64,000 bases of DNA from Roseiterribacter gracilis. Its GTDB lineage: Bacteria > Pseudomonadota > Alphaproteobacteria > BOG-932 > Roseiterribacteraceae. The notes under the pieces were generated by a model, which was not told where the DNA came from, did no database searches, and was given only the letters and a program-made list of their open reading frames with translations. The position numbers were made by a program, and so were the translations under genes. Location of the stretch: NCBI GenBank assembly GCA_018332375.1, contig BOPV01000001.1:1302001-1366000 (forward strand), in the 5' to 3' direction. Of the stretch, positions 17,868 to 25,905 are shown piece after piece; position 1 is the stretch's first letter, and every line of letters starts with the position of its first letter.

Positions 17868-19325
17868 TCAGGCTGAGCGTGCTTGGCGGTCGTTCCCGCC
17901 GACGCGGTACGCCTGCTTGGCAAGGTTGTAGCTAAGTTCGAACGCGACTTCGTGCGCTTCGTCGATTGTCATGCGGTGTTCGGCGACCAGCTTGGCGAGA
18001 TAGGCGCAGTCGACGCGGCGCGCGACGTCATGTCGGGCGGGGATCGACAGGAACGCGCGCGTATCGTCGTTGAAGCCGACCGTGTTGTAGAAGCCCGCGG
18101 TTTCGGTGACGGCCTCGCGGAAGCGCAACATGCCTTCCGGCGCATCGAAGAACCACCAAGGCGGTCCCAGGCGCAACGCCGGGTAATGCCCTGCCAGCGG
18201 CGCCAATTCGCGGCTGTAGGTGGTTTCGTCGAGCGTGAAGACGATCACGGTCAGCGACTTCTCGTTGCCAAACCGATCCAGCAACGGCTTGAGCGCGCGC
18301 ACATAGTCGGTGCGGGTCGGAATGTCGGCGCCGATATCGCGCCCGTAGGCACCGAACAGTAGCGGATTGTGGCTGCGATAGGTGCCGGGATGGATCTGCA
18401 GAACCAACCCGTCTTCGAGACTCATCCGCGCCATCTCGGTCAGCATCTGGGCCCGGAACAGCTCGGCGTCTTCGGCGCTGAAGCTGTCGGAAACGATACG
18501 TCCGAACAGTTTTTCCGCCTCGGCCGGATCGAGATCGGCGGTCGCCGCCGTCGGATGACCATGATCGCTGGCGGTCGCACCGGCCGCGATGAAAGCCGCG
18601 CGGCGCGCGCGATGCGCGGCGAGATAGCCGCGCCAGGTCCGGACGTCTTCACCCGTCATCTCGCCCAACCGCGCAAACGACTCCCGGAAGGCTTCGTGTT
18701 CGGGATCGATCACCGTGTCGGGACGGTAGGTCGTAACGACACGACCCGACCAACCGCTGGCGCGAATGGCTTTGTGATGATCGAGCGGATCGATCGCCGA
18801 TTCCGTGGTCGCCAACAGCTCGATCTTGAAACGATCGAACAGCGCGCGCGGACGGAATTCGTCGGTCGCAAGTTTGGCGCCGATGCGATCAAAATAGAGA
18901 TCGGCCGTGTCGGCAGCCAGTTCGACATCCAGCCCGAACAGTTCGACAAAGACCTGGTTCAACCACAGCCAGGACGGCGTGCCGCGGAACAAGCGCCAGT
19001 TGCTGGCGAAGATGCGCCACGCAGCGCGCGGATCAGCCGGCTTGCCGCCCCCATTCTTTGCGTTTGGTCGCGGTTGCACGCCCAGCGCGTCGAGACCAAC
19101 ACCCTGGCTGTACAACATGCGCAGCAGATAATGGTCGGGCGTCAGCAGCAGCGACGTCGCATCGCTGAACGGTTCATTTTCAGCAAACCAGCGCGGATCC
19201 GTGTGACCGTGCGGGCTAATGATCGGAAGGCCGCGCACTTCGGCGAACAAGGCGCGCGCAATGCTGCGCTGCGATGCCTCGCTTGGAAACAAACGGTCTT
19301 CGTGCAGGACAAGCGGTTTGGCCAT
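17868..19325 (-). CDS. uxaC: Glucuronate/galacturonate isomerase
   Basis: Uronate isomerase of the amidohydrolase superfamily, 485 residues, interconverting D-galacturonate and D-tagaturonate (and glucuronate/fructuronate) in the cytoplasm. Diagnostic sequence includes the N-terminal [16 protein letters not shown], the metal site [14 protein letters not shown] (HxH), [13 protein letters not shown] and the Trp-rich [16 protein letters not shown] near the end. I use ATG 19325 ([14 protein letters not shown]) rather than the ATG 42 bp upstream, since the family starts here and the upstream codons run through the operator. First gene of the uxaC-kduI-kduD operon. A palindromic operator (site C) lies only 15 bp upstream of the start codon. 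Confidence 0.95.
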   Translation of the reverse strand: MAKPLVLHEDRLFPSEASQRSIARALFAEVRGLPIISPHGHTDPRWFAENEPFSDATSLLLTPDHYLLRMLYSQGVGLDALGVQPRPNAKNGGGKPADPRAAWRIFASNWRLFRGTPSWLWLNQVFVELFGLDVELAADTADLYFDRIGAKLATDEFRPRALFDRFKIELLATTESAIDPLDHHKAIRASGWSGRVVTTYRPDTVIDPEHEAFRESFARLGEMTGEDVRTWRGYLAAHRARRAAFIAAGATASDHGHPTAATADLDPAEAEKLFGRIVSDSFSAEDAELFRAQMLTEMARMSLEDGLVLQIHPGTYRSHNPLLFGAYGRDIGADIPTRTDYVRALKPLLDRFGNEKSLTVIVFTLDETTYSRELAPLAGHYPALRLGPPWWFFDAPEGMLRFREAVTETAGFYNTVGFNDDTRAFLSIPARHDVARRVDCAYLAKLVAEHRMTIDEAHEVAFELSYNLAKQAYRVGGNDRQARSA

Positions 19326-19340
19326 GGGAATGTCCAAATT

Positions 19341-19354
19341 GGTAACCGGTGTCA
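19341..19354. promoter_or_regulatory. LacI-type operator, site C
   Basis: GGTAACCGGTGTCA matches the palindrome TGACACCGGTGTCA at 11 of 14 positions, with a perfect right half. It lies between the lacI stop and the uxaC start, so it could block the uxaC promoter or early transcription. Confidence 0.55.
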
Positions 19355-19382
19355 AAACGCTGCGCAAGCGGCGAAACTGATC

Positions 19383-20474
19383 TCAGGCCTCGCGATGGGC
19401 CGCGGTCGATTGGCGAACCACCAGAGTCGGCGAAACTTCCGGATGTTCGATCCGCTCGCGCAGGCCGCCTTCGACCAACAGCTTGGTCGCAGCGATGCGC
19501 CCCATCTCGCGGATCGGCAACAGAACCGACGTCAGCGGCGGCCAGACTTTCGAACAGATCGCGCTGTCGTCGAACCCAACCACCGAAAGATCGCGCGGAA
19601 TTTCCAACCCCGCTTCACGGGCAGCACGATAAACGCCAGCCGCCATTTCATCGTTGCCAGCAAAAATTGCGGTCGGCGGCGCGTCCATTGCCAAGAGCTT
19701 CTTGGCGCAGGCGATGCCGGACTCGAACGTATAGGCGCCTTCCTTGATGTATTTCGGCTGCAGCTTGAGGCCGCGATCGGCCAAGCCCTGTGCGAAACCG
19801 CGGCGGCGTTCGTGCGACGAACGGAACATGTCCGGGCCCGAAATGAAGGCGATGCGGCGATGGCCCAAATCAGCCAAATGGCGCGCTGCTTCGGCCGCGC
19901 CGCGATGATCGTGCGTGACCACCATGCGCGCGGGCTCGTCGAGCGAAATCGAAGCGATGCGCGTATAAGGGCAACCAACTTCGATCAGCGCTTTGTTGAG
20001 TTCTTCGTCTTCTGACACGGACGGCGGCAGCACGACGCCAAACAGCTTCTGGCGCTCGACGAAGGAACGCACCTCGGCGAGGAAATTGGGCTGGCGCCGA
20101 TTGCAGGGATGCACGATCAGCTCGAACCCCAGCTCCCGCACGGCATCCAGGATGCCCTGCTGCATGTCGATGACGTACTGGCTCGACGGGTTGTCGTAGA
20201 CCAGGCCGATCAGAAACGAACGGCGGAATGCCAAGCCGCGCGCCTGCGGATCGGGCGTATAGCCCAGCTCGGACATGATCGCCGTGATGCGTTCGCGTGT
20301 CTCGCCGCGCACGAAGGGCGAGTCATTGATGACGCGCGACACGGTCTTTTTCGAGACTTTGGCCAGCCGCGCCACATCATTGATGGTCGGGCGACGATTT
20401 TGCGCCGAGTCAGACTCGCCGCGCGGCAGTTCGCGCCTGTTGGCCTGGGACGTTGTTTTTCTGCCCTTGGTCAC
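19383..20474 (-). CDS. LacI-family transcriptional regulator of the pectin/galacturonate locus
   Basis: A 363-residue LacI/GalR repressor. After a basic, poorly conserved leader of ~28 residues, the helix-turn-helix reads TINDVARLAKVSKKTVSRV and is followed by the hinge ELGYTPDPQARGLA. The periplasmic-binding-protein-like core starts at RSFLIGLVYDN, with the effector pocket and FAGNDEMAAGVYRA and VVGFDDSAI blocks. The start codon is taken as GTG 20474, since no ATG precedes the HTH in a sensible position; this start is uncertain. The gene sits at the centre of the pectin locus, divergent from uxaA, and is the likely reader of the TGACACCGGTGTCA sites. The inducer may be KDG or a galacturonate intermediate; this is inferred from related KdgR-type LacI regulators. 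Confidence 0.9.
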   Translation of the reverse strand: MTKGRKTTSQANRRELPRGESDSAQNRRPTINDVARLAKVSKKTVSRVINDSPFVRGETRERITAIMSELGYTPDPQARGLAFRRSFLIGLVYDNPSSQYVIDMQQGILDAVRELGFELIVHPCNRRQPNFLAEVRSFVERQKLFGVVLPPSVSEDEELNKALIEVGCPYTRIASISLDEPARMVVTHDHRGAAEAARHLADLGHRRIAFISGPDMFRSSHERRRGFAQGLADRGLKLQPKYIKEGAYTFESGIACAKKLLAMDAPPTAIFAGNDEMAAGVYRAAREAGLEIPRDLSVVGFDDSAICSKVWPPLTSVLLPIREMGRIAATKLLVEGGLRERIEHPEVSPTLVVRQSTAAHREA

Positions 20475-20535
20475 GCGGGCGATCGCCAGATTGTCATGCG
20501 AGCTTCTTAGCCTTCTTGGGCGCGCGGGGCTACGT

Positions 20536-20547
20536 TGTCCCGGGACA
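20536..20547. promoter_or_regulatory. Perfect 12-bp palindrome between lacI and uxaA
   Basis: TGTCCCGGGACA is fully self-complementary. It lies about 62 bp before the lacI start and 72 bp before the uxaA start. It differs from the ACCGGT-centred operators, so it could be a variant site or bind another regulator. Confidence 0.4.
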
Positions 20548-20618
20548 GTTGCCGGCGACAGGGGCTGGTGCCACACCCCTTCCAACTCTGCAATGCGCCC
20601 GGTTACCTTGGGACACTC

Positions 20619-22091
20619 ATGCTGCATCGCATTCATCCCGCCGACGACGTCGCGGTCGCCCTGACCGCGATCGAGCCCGGTGCCAGCGTCACGCTCGACG
20701 GCGTCGCCCTGGTCGCGCGCGACGCCATCCCGCGCGGACACAAGCTGGCACTGCACGCGATTGCACCCGGCGAGGTCGTGCGCAAATACGGCGCGCCGAT
20801 CGGACTCGCGACACAGGCGATCGAGGCCGGCGCGCATGTTCATTCGCACAACCTGCGCACTGCGCTCGAAGGGTTGCAATCCTACGACTACGCGCCGCGC
20901 CCACGCGCGGCAGCGCCGGCGCGCAACGATCCGGGCTTTCTTGGCTATCGCCGTCGCGACGGCCGCGTCGGCACGCGCAACGAAATCTGGATCCTGTGCA
21001 CGGTCGGCTGTGTCGCGCGCACATCGCAGCGTGTTGCGGCCGAAGCGTCGCGTCGCTTCGCCGGTCGTGTCGACGGCATCTACGCCTTTCCGCATCCGTT
21101 CGGCTGCTCGCAGCTTGGCGACGACCTGCTGGCGACACGGCGCATGTTGGCCGCCCTCGCCTCGCATCCCAATGCGGGCGGCGTGCTGATTTTGGGATTG
21201 GGCTGCGAGAACAACCAGCTCGACGCATTGCTCGCCGACGCACCGTTGCTCGATCGCGACCGATTGCGCGCCTTCACCGCGCAATCGGTGGAAGACGAAG
21301 AAGACGCCGCACTCGCCGCCATCGAAGAGCTGGTTGCAATCGCGGAACGCGACCGGCGCACGCCCGCATCGTTGGGCGATCTGGTGCTGGGATTGAAATG
21401 CGGCGGATCCGACGGATTCAGCGGCCTGACTGCAAACCCGCTGGTGGGGCGCATCGCCGATCGGGTTGTTGCTGCTGGGGGCACCACGATCCTGACCGAG
21501 ATTCCCGAAATCTTCGGCGCCGAACGGCTGTTGATGGCGCGCGCCGCAACGCGCGACGTGTTCGACGGCATCGTGCGCGTCGTCGACGACTTCAAGGACT
21601 ACTTCCGCGCCCACGGCCAGCCGATTTACGAAAACCCGTCGCCCGGCAACAAAGACGGCGGGTTGACGACGCTCGAAGAGAAGTCCCTCGGCGCGGTGCA
21701 AAAGGCCGGCGCTGCAACGGTCACGCAAGTGCTGCGCTATGGCGACATGGTGCAGGCGCGCGGCTTGGCACTGCTGGAATCGCCGGGCAATGACGCGGTG
21801 TCTTCGACAGCGCTCGCTGCTGCCGGTGCGACGCTCATTCTGTTTACGACCGGGCGCGGCACGCCGTTGGGCTTCCCCGCACCGACCTTAAAAATTGCGA
21901 CCAACAAGGATCTCGCGATGCGCAAGCCGCATTGGATCGACTTTGACGCGGGCGCCATGCTCGACGATGCCGATGCGACTGAAGATGCATTGCTTCGCAC
22001 TGTTCTGCATGCCGCTGCCGGCGCGCCGACCCGCGCCGAACAAAACGGCGAACGTGAAATTGCCTTGTGGAAGCGCGGCGTCACCCTATGA
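20619..22091 (+). CDS. uxaA: Altronate dehydratase
   Basis: Iron-dependent dehydratase, 490 residues, converting D-altronate to KDG in the cytoplasm. The N-terminal SAF domain (about residues 1-95, with VTLDGVALVARDAIPRGHKL) is joined to the large UxaA domain. Marks of the latter are GYRRRDGRVGTRNEIWIL, FPHPFGCSQLG, LGLGCENNQLD, LKCGGSDGFSGLTANPLVG and TTGRGTPLGFPAPTLKI. ATG 20619 is chosen because homology begins there; an ATG 84 bp upstream adds unconserved residues. Transcribed divergently from lacI, and its stop overlaps the next start by 4 bp (ATGA), so it is coupled to the reductase gene. Confidence 0.94.
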   Translation: MLHRIHPADDVAVALTAIEPGASVTLDGVALVARDAIPRGHKLALHAIAPGEVVRKYGAPIGLATQAIEAGAHVHSHNLRTALEGLQSYDYAPRPRAAAPARNDPGFLGYRRRDGRVGTRNEIWILCTVGCVARTSQRVAAEASRRFAGRVDGIYAFPHPFGCSQLGDDLLATRRMLAALASHPNAGGVLILGLGCENNQLDALLADAPLLDRDRLRAFTAQSVEDEEDAALAAIEELVAIAERDRRTPASLGDLVLGLKCGGSDGFSGLTANPLVGRIADRVVAAGGTTILTEIPEIFGAERLLMARAATRDVFDGIVRVVDDFKDYFRAHGQPIYENPSPGNKDGGLTTLEEKSLGAVQKAGAATVTQVLRYGDMVQARGLALLESPGNDAVSSTALAAAGATLILFTTGRGTPLGFPAPTLKIATNKDLAMRKPHWIDFDAGAMLDDADATEDALLRTVLHAAAGAPTRAEQNGEREIALWKRGVTL

Positions 22092-23506
22092 CCAGCAAAC
22101 GACTGTCGCGCGCGACGCTTGCCGACGCGAACGCAATCCGTCCCGCCTATGATCTCGACAAGGTCGAACTTGGCGTGGCGCATATCGGGCCCGGTGCGTT
22201 TCACCGAGCGCATCAGGCCTGGTATTTCGATCAACTGCTGGCGCGCGATCCGCGCTGGGGCATCTCCGCCATCGCGCCACGCAGCCGCGACGTGCGCGAC
22301 GCGCTGGCACCGCAAGACGGACTGTATGTGCTGGCTGAATTGGACGCGCAGATTTCCTATCGCGTGATCGGCAGTCTGCGCGAATTGCACGTCGCGTCCG
22401 AAGATCTCGACGCGACCTTGGTACGTCTCACAGATCCAACCACCAAGCTGGTGACGATGACCGTCACCGAGAAAGGCTACTGCCTCGACGGAAAAGGTGA
22501 GCTGGATCTAAACCACGCAACCATCCAGCACGATCTTGCCAACCCCGCCTCCCCACAATCGATCGCGGGTATTTTGACCCTGGCGCTGGCGCAACGACGC
22601 GCCGACAAAAGCAAGCCCTTCACCGTGCTGAGTTGCGACAACCTTGCCGACAACGGCGCCAAGCTGAAACGCGCAGTCATTCGCTTTGCCGAGACACGCG
22701 ACGGCGATCTGGCGCGCTGGATCGGCGACAATGTGCGCTTCCCCGCCACGATGGTCGACAGCATCACGCCCGCAACCACCGACGCGCTGCGCCAGCAGGT
22801 GGAGGCAGCGACGGGCGTGTACGATGCGTGGCCGATCCAGCGCGAATCCTTTGTGCAATGGGTGATCGAAGACACGCTCGGCCCCGACGCGCCCGATCTT
22901 GCCAGCGTGGGCGTCATTCTGACCAAAGACGTCGCGGCCTGGGACCGCGCCAAATTACGTCTACTGAACGCAGCCCATTCGACCTTGGCCTATACGGGCT
23001 GGTTGGTCGGTCATGAAACCGTCGCCGACGTGATGACCGATCCGAAACTCGTGTCATTCGTGCGCGGCATGTTGCTCGACGATGTCGCGCCCAGCCTGAC
23101 GCCGCCGGCCGGATTGTCGCTTGCCGACTATGTCGAGATGGTGCTGACGCGCTTCCGCAACCCCGCCATCCGCCACGAGCTGCAGCAGATTGCCTGGGAC
23201 GGTTCGCAGAAATTGCCGGTGCGCATTCTCGGCACGTTGCGCGATGCACGTTTGCATGGACGTTCGATCGATCGTCTTGCGGTGCCGCTGGGCGCCTGGA
23301 TGCGCTTCGTCATGCAGCGCGCCAAAAGCGGTGAAAAAATCACCGATCCGCTGGCCGAGCAGTTGCAGGCCATCGGTCAGGCCTGCAACGGCGAAGCGGA
23401 GCACGATGTGCCCCGCTTCCTTGCGATCGAGTCGATGTTTCCGCGCGATCTCGCCAACGATCCGAGCGTGCGGATCGCAATCGAACGCGCCTATACGCGG
23501 GCCTAG
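22088..23506 (+). CDS. Mannitol-dehydrogenase-family hexuronate reductase (tagaturonate or fructuronate reductase)
   Basis: NAD(H)-dependent polyol/aldonate dehydrogenase, 472 residues. Family signatures are HIGPGAFHRAHQAWYFDQL near the N-terminus, LVTMTVTEKGYC, LSCDNLADNG and the catalytic-domain block AKLRLLNAAHSTLAYTGWL with its Lys-Asn-His set. It would reduce tagaturonate to altronate (UxaB role) or fructuronate to mannonate (UxuB role). Coupling to uxaA by a 4-bp overlap and the absence of a mannonate dehydratase in the window favour the tagaturonate reaction. Sequence type alone resembles UxuB/mannitol dehydrogenase, so I leave the symbol blank. It ends on CTAG, which also supplies the stop of the opposite pectate lyase gene. 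Confidence 0.88.
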   Translation: MTSKRLSRATLADANAIRPAYDLDKVELGVAHIGPGAFHRAHQAWYFDQLLARDPRWGISAIAPRSRDVRDALAPQDGLYVLAELDAQISYRVIGSLRELHVASEDLDATLVRLTDPTTKLVTMTVTEKGYCLDGKGELDLNHATIQHDLANPASPQSIAGILTLALAQRRADKSKPFTVLSCDNLADNGAKLKRAVIRFAETRDGDLARWIGDNVRFPATMVDSITPATTDALRQQVEAATGVYDAWPIQRESFVQWVIEDTLGPDAPDLASVGVILTKDVAAWDRAKLRLLNAAHSTLAYTGWLVGHETVADVMTDPKLVSFVRGMLLDDVAPSLTPPAGLSLADYVEMVLTRFRNPAIRHELQQIAWDGSQKLPVRILGTLRDARLHGRSIDRLAVPLGAWMRFVMQRAKSGEKITDPLAEQLQAIGQACNGEAEHDVPRFLAIESMFPRDLANDPSVRIAIERAYTRA

Positions 23507-24855
23507 GTGCCGCGGGCTTTCTTGCCCGAATCCAGCACTGAAGGATTCTTCGGCGTCATGAAACGCAGATCCCAATCGGATTCGACGAACGGCTTTTTCG
23601 TTTCCTCGTACTTGGGATAGCCGCCAACCTGCGCTTCGCTGTCGATGATTTCGCCACGACCTTCGGCGACGTCGGCCAGCAGACGCACGTCGTGCTTGTC
23701 ACGATCCCACGGACGCGCACCGACCTGGGCCAGCACCGCGCGTTCAACTTTGTTCGCAGGCAGCGCGGTCAGGCCGGCCGGCCAGAACATCGGCTGTTTG
23801 GCTTCGATGATTTTCGCCGGCCCGGTCGTGTAGCGACCGAACATCGGAATCGGATTGCCGATCCGGTCCACTGCGACATTGTCCTTGCCGTAATATTCGA
23901 GATCGCCGTCGCCGCCGATCATCAGAAACGCCAAAGGCGACGGCGTCGATTTGCCGGCGCGCAACACGTTGCCGACCGCAACCATCTGGCCGTTCTCGAA
24001 TTTGCGCTCGCCCCATTCCAGCGGCGCCAGATTGTAGTGAATGGCGCGCGCGCCCGGATCGAAGATGAAGTTGTTCACGATGGCGCCGTGCACGCCGCCT
24101 TTGAACAACGGGCTGCGCTCGTAATTGTGAGCGTAGAGATTGCCGACGATCAGCAGGTCGGTGACGTTGTCGTGGATCAGCGAGCCTTTGGAATGCTCGC
24201 CTTTCGGATGCGTCGAATAAGAAAGACCTTCGCCGATGATATTGTTTGAGAAGGTGATCCGATGCGACGTGTTCTGCCGCCATTCTGCAATGTCGTTGCC
24301 TTTGAATCGCGGCCCTGATGCCGACAGGTTTTCATCGGTCGCCCAGGTCAACGAGCAGTGATCGACGATCACGTCGTGCGCGCCGCCGACCGTTCCGATG
24401 GAATCGTCTTCGTGGCTGAACTTCGGCTTGTCGATACTGCCTACGCGCACGCGGATATGCTGCACGATCGCGTCATGCGCGCCGATATCGATGCCGCCGC
24501 GGATCAAGGTGATGCCTGGCGACGGCGCGGTCTGTCCCGCAACCGTGACGAAGGGCTCGTCGAGTTTCAACGACTCGCCATCGAGATCGATGATGCCGCC
24601 GACTTCGAACACGATGATGCGTGGCCCCTTCGCGTCGAAGGCTTCGCGCAACGTGCCCGGCCCTTGCTTGGCGAGCGACGTGACTTTGATGATCTGACCG
24701 CCGCGGCCGCCTGGCGTATTCGCGGCCCAGCCTTGGGCACCGGGAAAGGCGGGAAGCTTCTCTGCCGACGGTGCGGCTGTCTGTGCAGTTGCAGCAATTC
24801 CGCTCGACAGACCGAACGCGACAAGCGCGGCACGCGCCAGAACTCGGCTTCGCAT
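23503..24855 (-). CDS. Secreted pectate lyase (polysaccharide lyase family 1 type)
   Basis: A 450-residue exported beta-helix lyase cleaving de-esterified homogalacturonan by beta-elimination. Signal peptide ends at TAQ-TAAPS. Family features are the N-terminal FPGAQGWAANTPGGRGG, SLAKQGPGTLREAFDAKGPR, FEVGGIIDLDG, DDSIGTVGGAHDVIVDHCSL (calcium-site acidic residues) and TWATDENLSASG. The layout matches the PL1 pectate trisaccharide-lyase-like branch found in gut and soil bacteria. ATG 24855 is chosen because GGGGAGGAGAG lies 4-5 bp upstream and the signal peptide begins there. LacI-type operator D lies 78 bp upstream. Convergent with, and sharing the stop tetranucleotide of, the reductase gene. 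Confidence 0.94.
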   Translation of the reverse strand: MRSRVLARAALVAFGLSSGIAATAQTAAPSAEKLPAFPGAQGWAANTPGGRGGQIIKVTSLAKQGPGTLREAFDAKGPRIIVFEVGGIIDLDGESLKLDEPFVTVAGQTAPSPGITLIRGGIDIGAHDAIVQHIRVRVGSIDKPKFSHEDDSIGTVGGAHDVIVDHCSLTWATDENLSASGPRFKGNDIAEWRQNTSHRITFSNNIIGEGLSYSTHPKGEHSKGSLIHDNVTDLLIVGNLYAHNYERSPLFKGGVHGAIVNNFIFDPGARAIHYNLAPLEWGERKFENGQMVAVGNVLRAGKSTPSPLAFLMIGGDGDLEYYGKDNVAVDRIGNPIPMFGRYTTGPAKIIEAKQPMFWPAGLTALPANKVERAVLAQVGARPWDRDKHDVRLLADVAEGRGEIIDSEAQVGGYPKYEETKKPFVESDWDLRFMTPKNPSVLDSGKKARGT

Positions 24856-24932
24856 CAAGACTCTCCTCCCCGAATGCAATTCTTTCTCGCGCATCGCATG
24901 CGCGCAGGGCGTTGGCCGCCCCTTGTGTTGAA

Positions 24933-24946
24933 TATGACACCGGTTT
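24933..24946. promoter_or_regulatory. LacI-type operator, site D
   Basis: TGACACCGGTTTCC matches the palindrome TGACACCGGTGTCA at 12 of 14 positions, with a perfect left half. It sits in the 145-bp divergent gap, 78 bp before the pectate lyase start and 55 bp before the MhpD/FAH-family gene, so it could control both. Confidence 0.65.
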
Positions 24947-25000
24947 CCTATAGAGACAACCGAACTGACGGTGGGCGGGTCGCCCGAAAAGGGTAACGGC

Positions 25001-25843
25001 ATGCATCAAGAATGGACGCAGGATCGCGACGGCACGGCACAGGCCATCGCCGAACGATTCGTGCGGGCACGACAGGACGCGACTTCGCTCAGTGCCTATC
25101 CCGGTCCGATGCCGCCTGATCTCGCGACGGCCTATCAAGTGCAGGATCACGCGATCGCATTGGTCAGCGACAAGCTGGTCGGATGGAAAGTCGGACTGAT
25201 CGCCCCCGGCTTGCGCGAACAATATGGAATCGATCGCCTCGCCGGCCCGATTTTCGCGCGCAATCTGCGCAAGGCGCCGGACGGCGACGTGATCGACGTG
25301 CCACTGTTCAAAGGTGGCTTTGCCGCGGTTGAAGCGGAATTCGTCTATCGCCTTGGCGAGGATGCGCCCGAAGGCAAAGAAGAATGGAGCGACGACGAAG
25401 CGTTGGCGCTGGTCGACTCGCTGCATGTCGGAATTGAACTTGCCGGTAGCCCGTTTGCCGAAATCAACGATCACGGCCCGGCAGTGACTGCGTCCGACTT
25501 CGGCAACAACGCGGGCATGTTGTTGGGGCCGTCGATCGCGTCCTGGCGCGCGCGCGGCGACAACACGCTGCGCGCCGAAACCTATGTCGATGAAAAGCTG
25601 GTTGGCTCGGGCACGGGCGCGAATATTCCCGGCGGCCCGGTCGCTGCGTTGCGCTTTCTGCTGACCCATTGCGCCAAGCGCAACCGCCCGCTCAAAGCCG
25701 GCGATTTGGTGACGACGGGTGCCGCAACCGGCATCCACGAAATTCGCGCAGGCCAAACTGCGCGTGTTGAATTCGGCAGCGACGGCACGATCAAGTGCCG
25801 CGCCGTCGATGCCCGAAAGACGGCGGGCGTAGCCGCCGCGTAA
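25001..25843 (+). CDS. 2-oxopent-4-enoate hydratase / FAH-superfamily enzyme
   Basis: A 280-residue cytoplasmic enzyme of the MhpD/HpcG branch of the fumarylacetoacetase superfamily. Supporting sequence includes AYQVQDHAIA, VGWKVGLIAPGLREQYG, AVEAEFVYRLG (the acidic metal-ligand region), GIELAGSPFAEIND and the C-terminal GDLVTTGAATGIHEIRAG. The family normally hydrates 2-oxo-4-pentenoates from aromatic meta-cleavage, but here it sits between a pectate lyase and a hexuronate transporter behind a shared operator. It may therefore act on a deoxy-keto acid from pectin breakdown; that is inference. ATG 25001 follows AAAAGGG; an ATG 30 bp earlier is less well placed. It is followed after 62 bp by the MFS gene. 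Confidence 0.85.
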   Translation: MHQEWTQDRDGTAQAIAERFVRARQDATSLSAYPGPMPPDLATAYQVQDHAIALVSDKLVGWKVGLIAPGLREQYGIDRLAGPIFARNLRKAPDGDVIDVPLFKGGFAAVEAEFVYRLGEDAPEGKEEWSDDEALALVDSLHVGIELAGSPFAEINDHGPAVTASDFGNNAGMLLGPSIASWRARGDNTLRAETYVDEKLVGSGTGANIPGGPVAALRFLLTHCAKRNRPLKAGDLVTTGAATGIHEIRAGQTARVEFGSDGTIKCRAVDARKTAGVAAA

Positions 25844-25905
25844 GGGACAGGGGAAGGAACGCGCGCTCGCGATTCATCGCGAGCTCGAACGAGAGGGCGA
25901 TCGTG

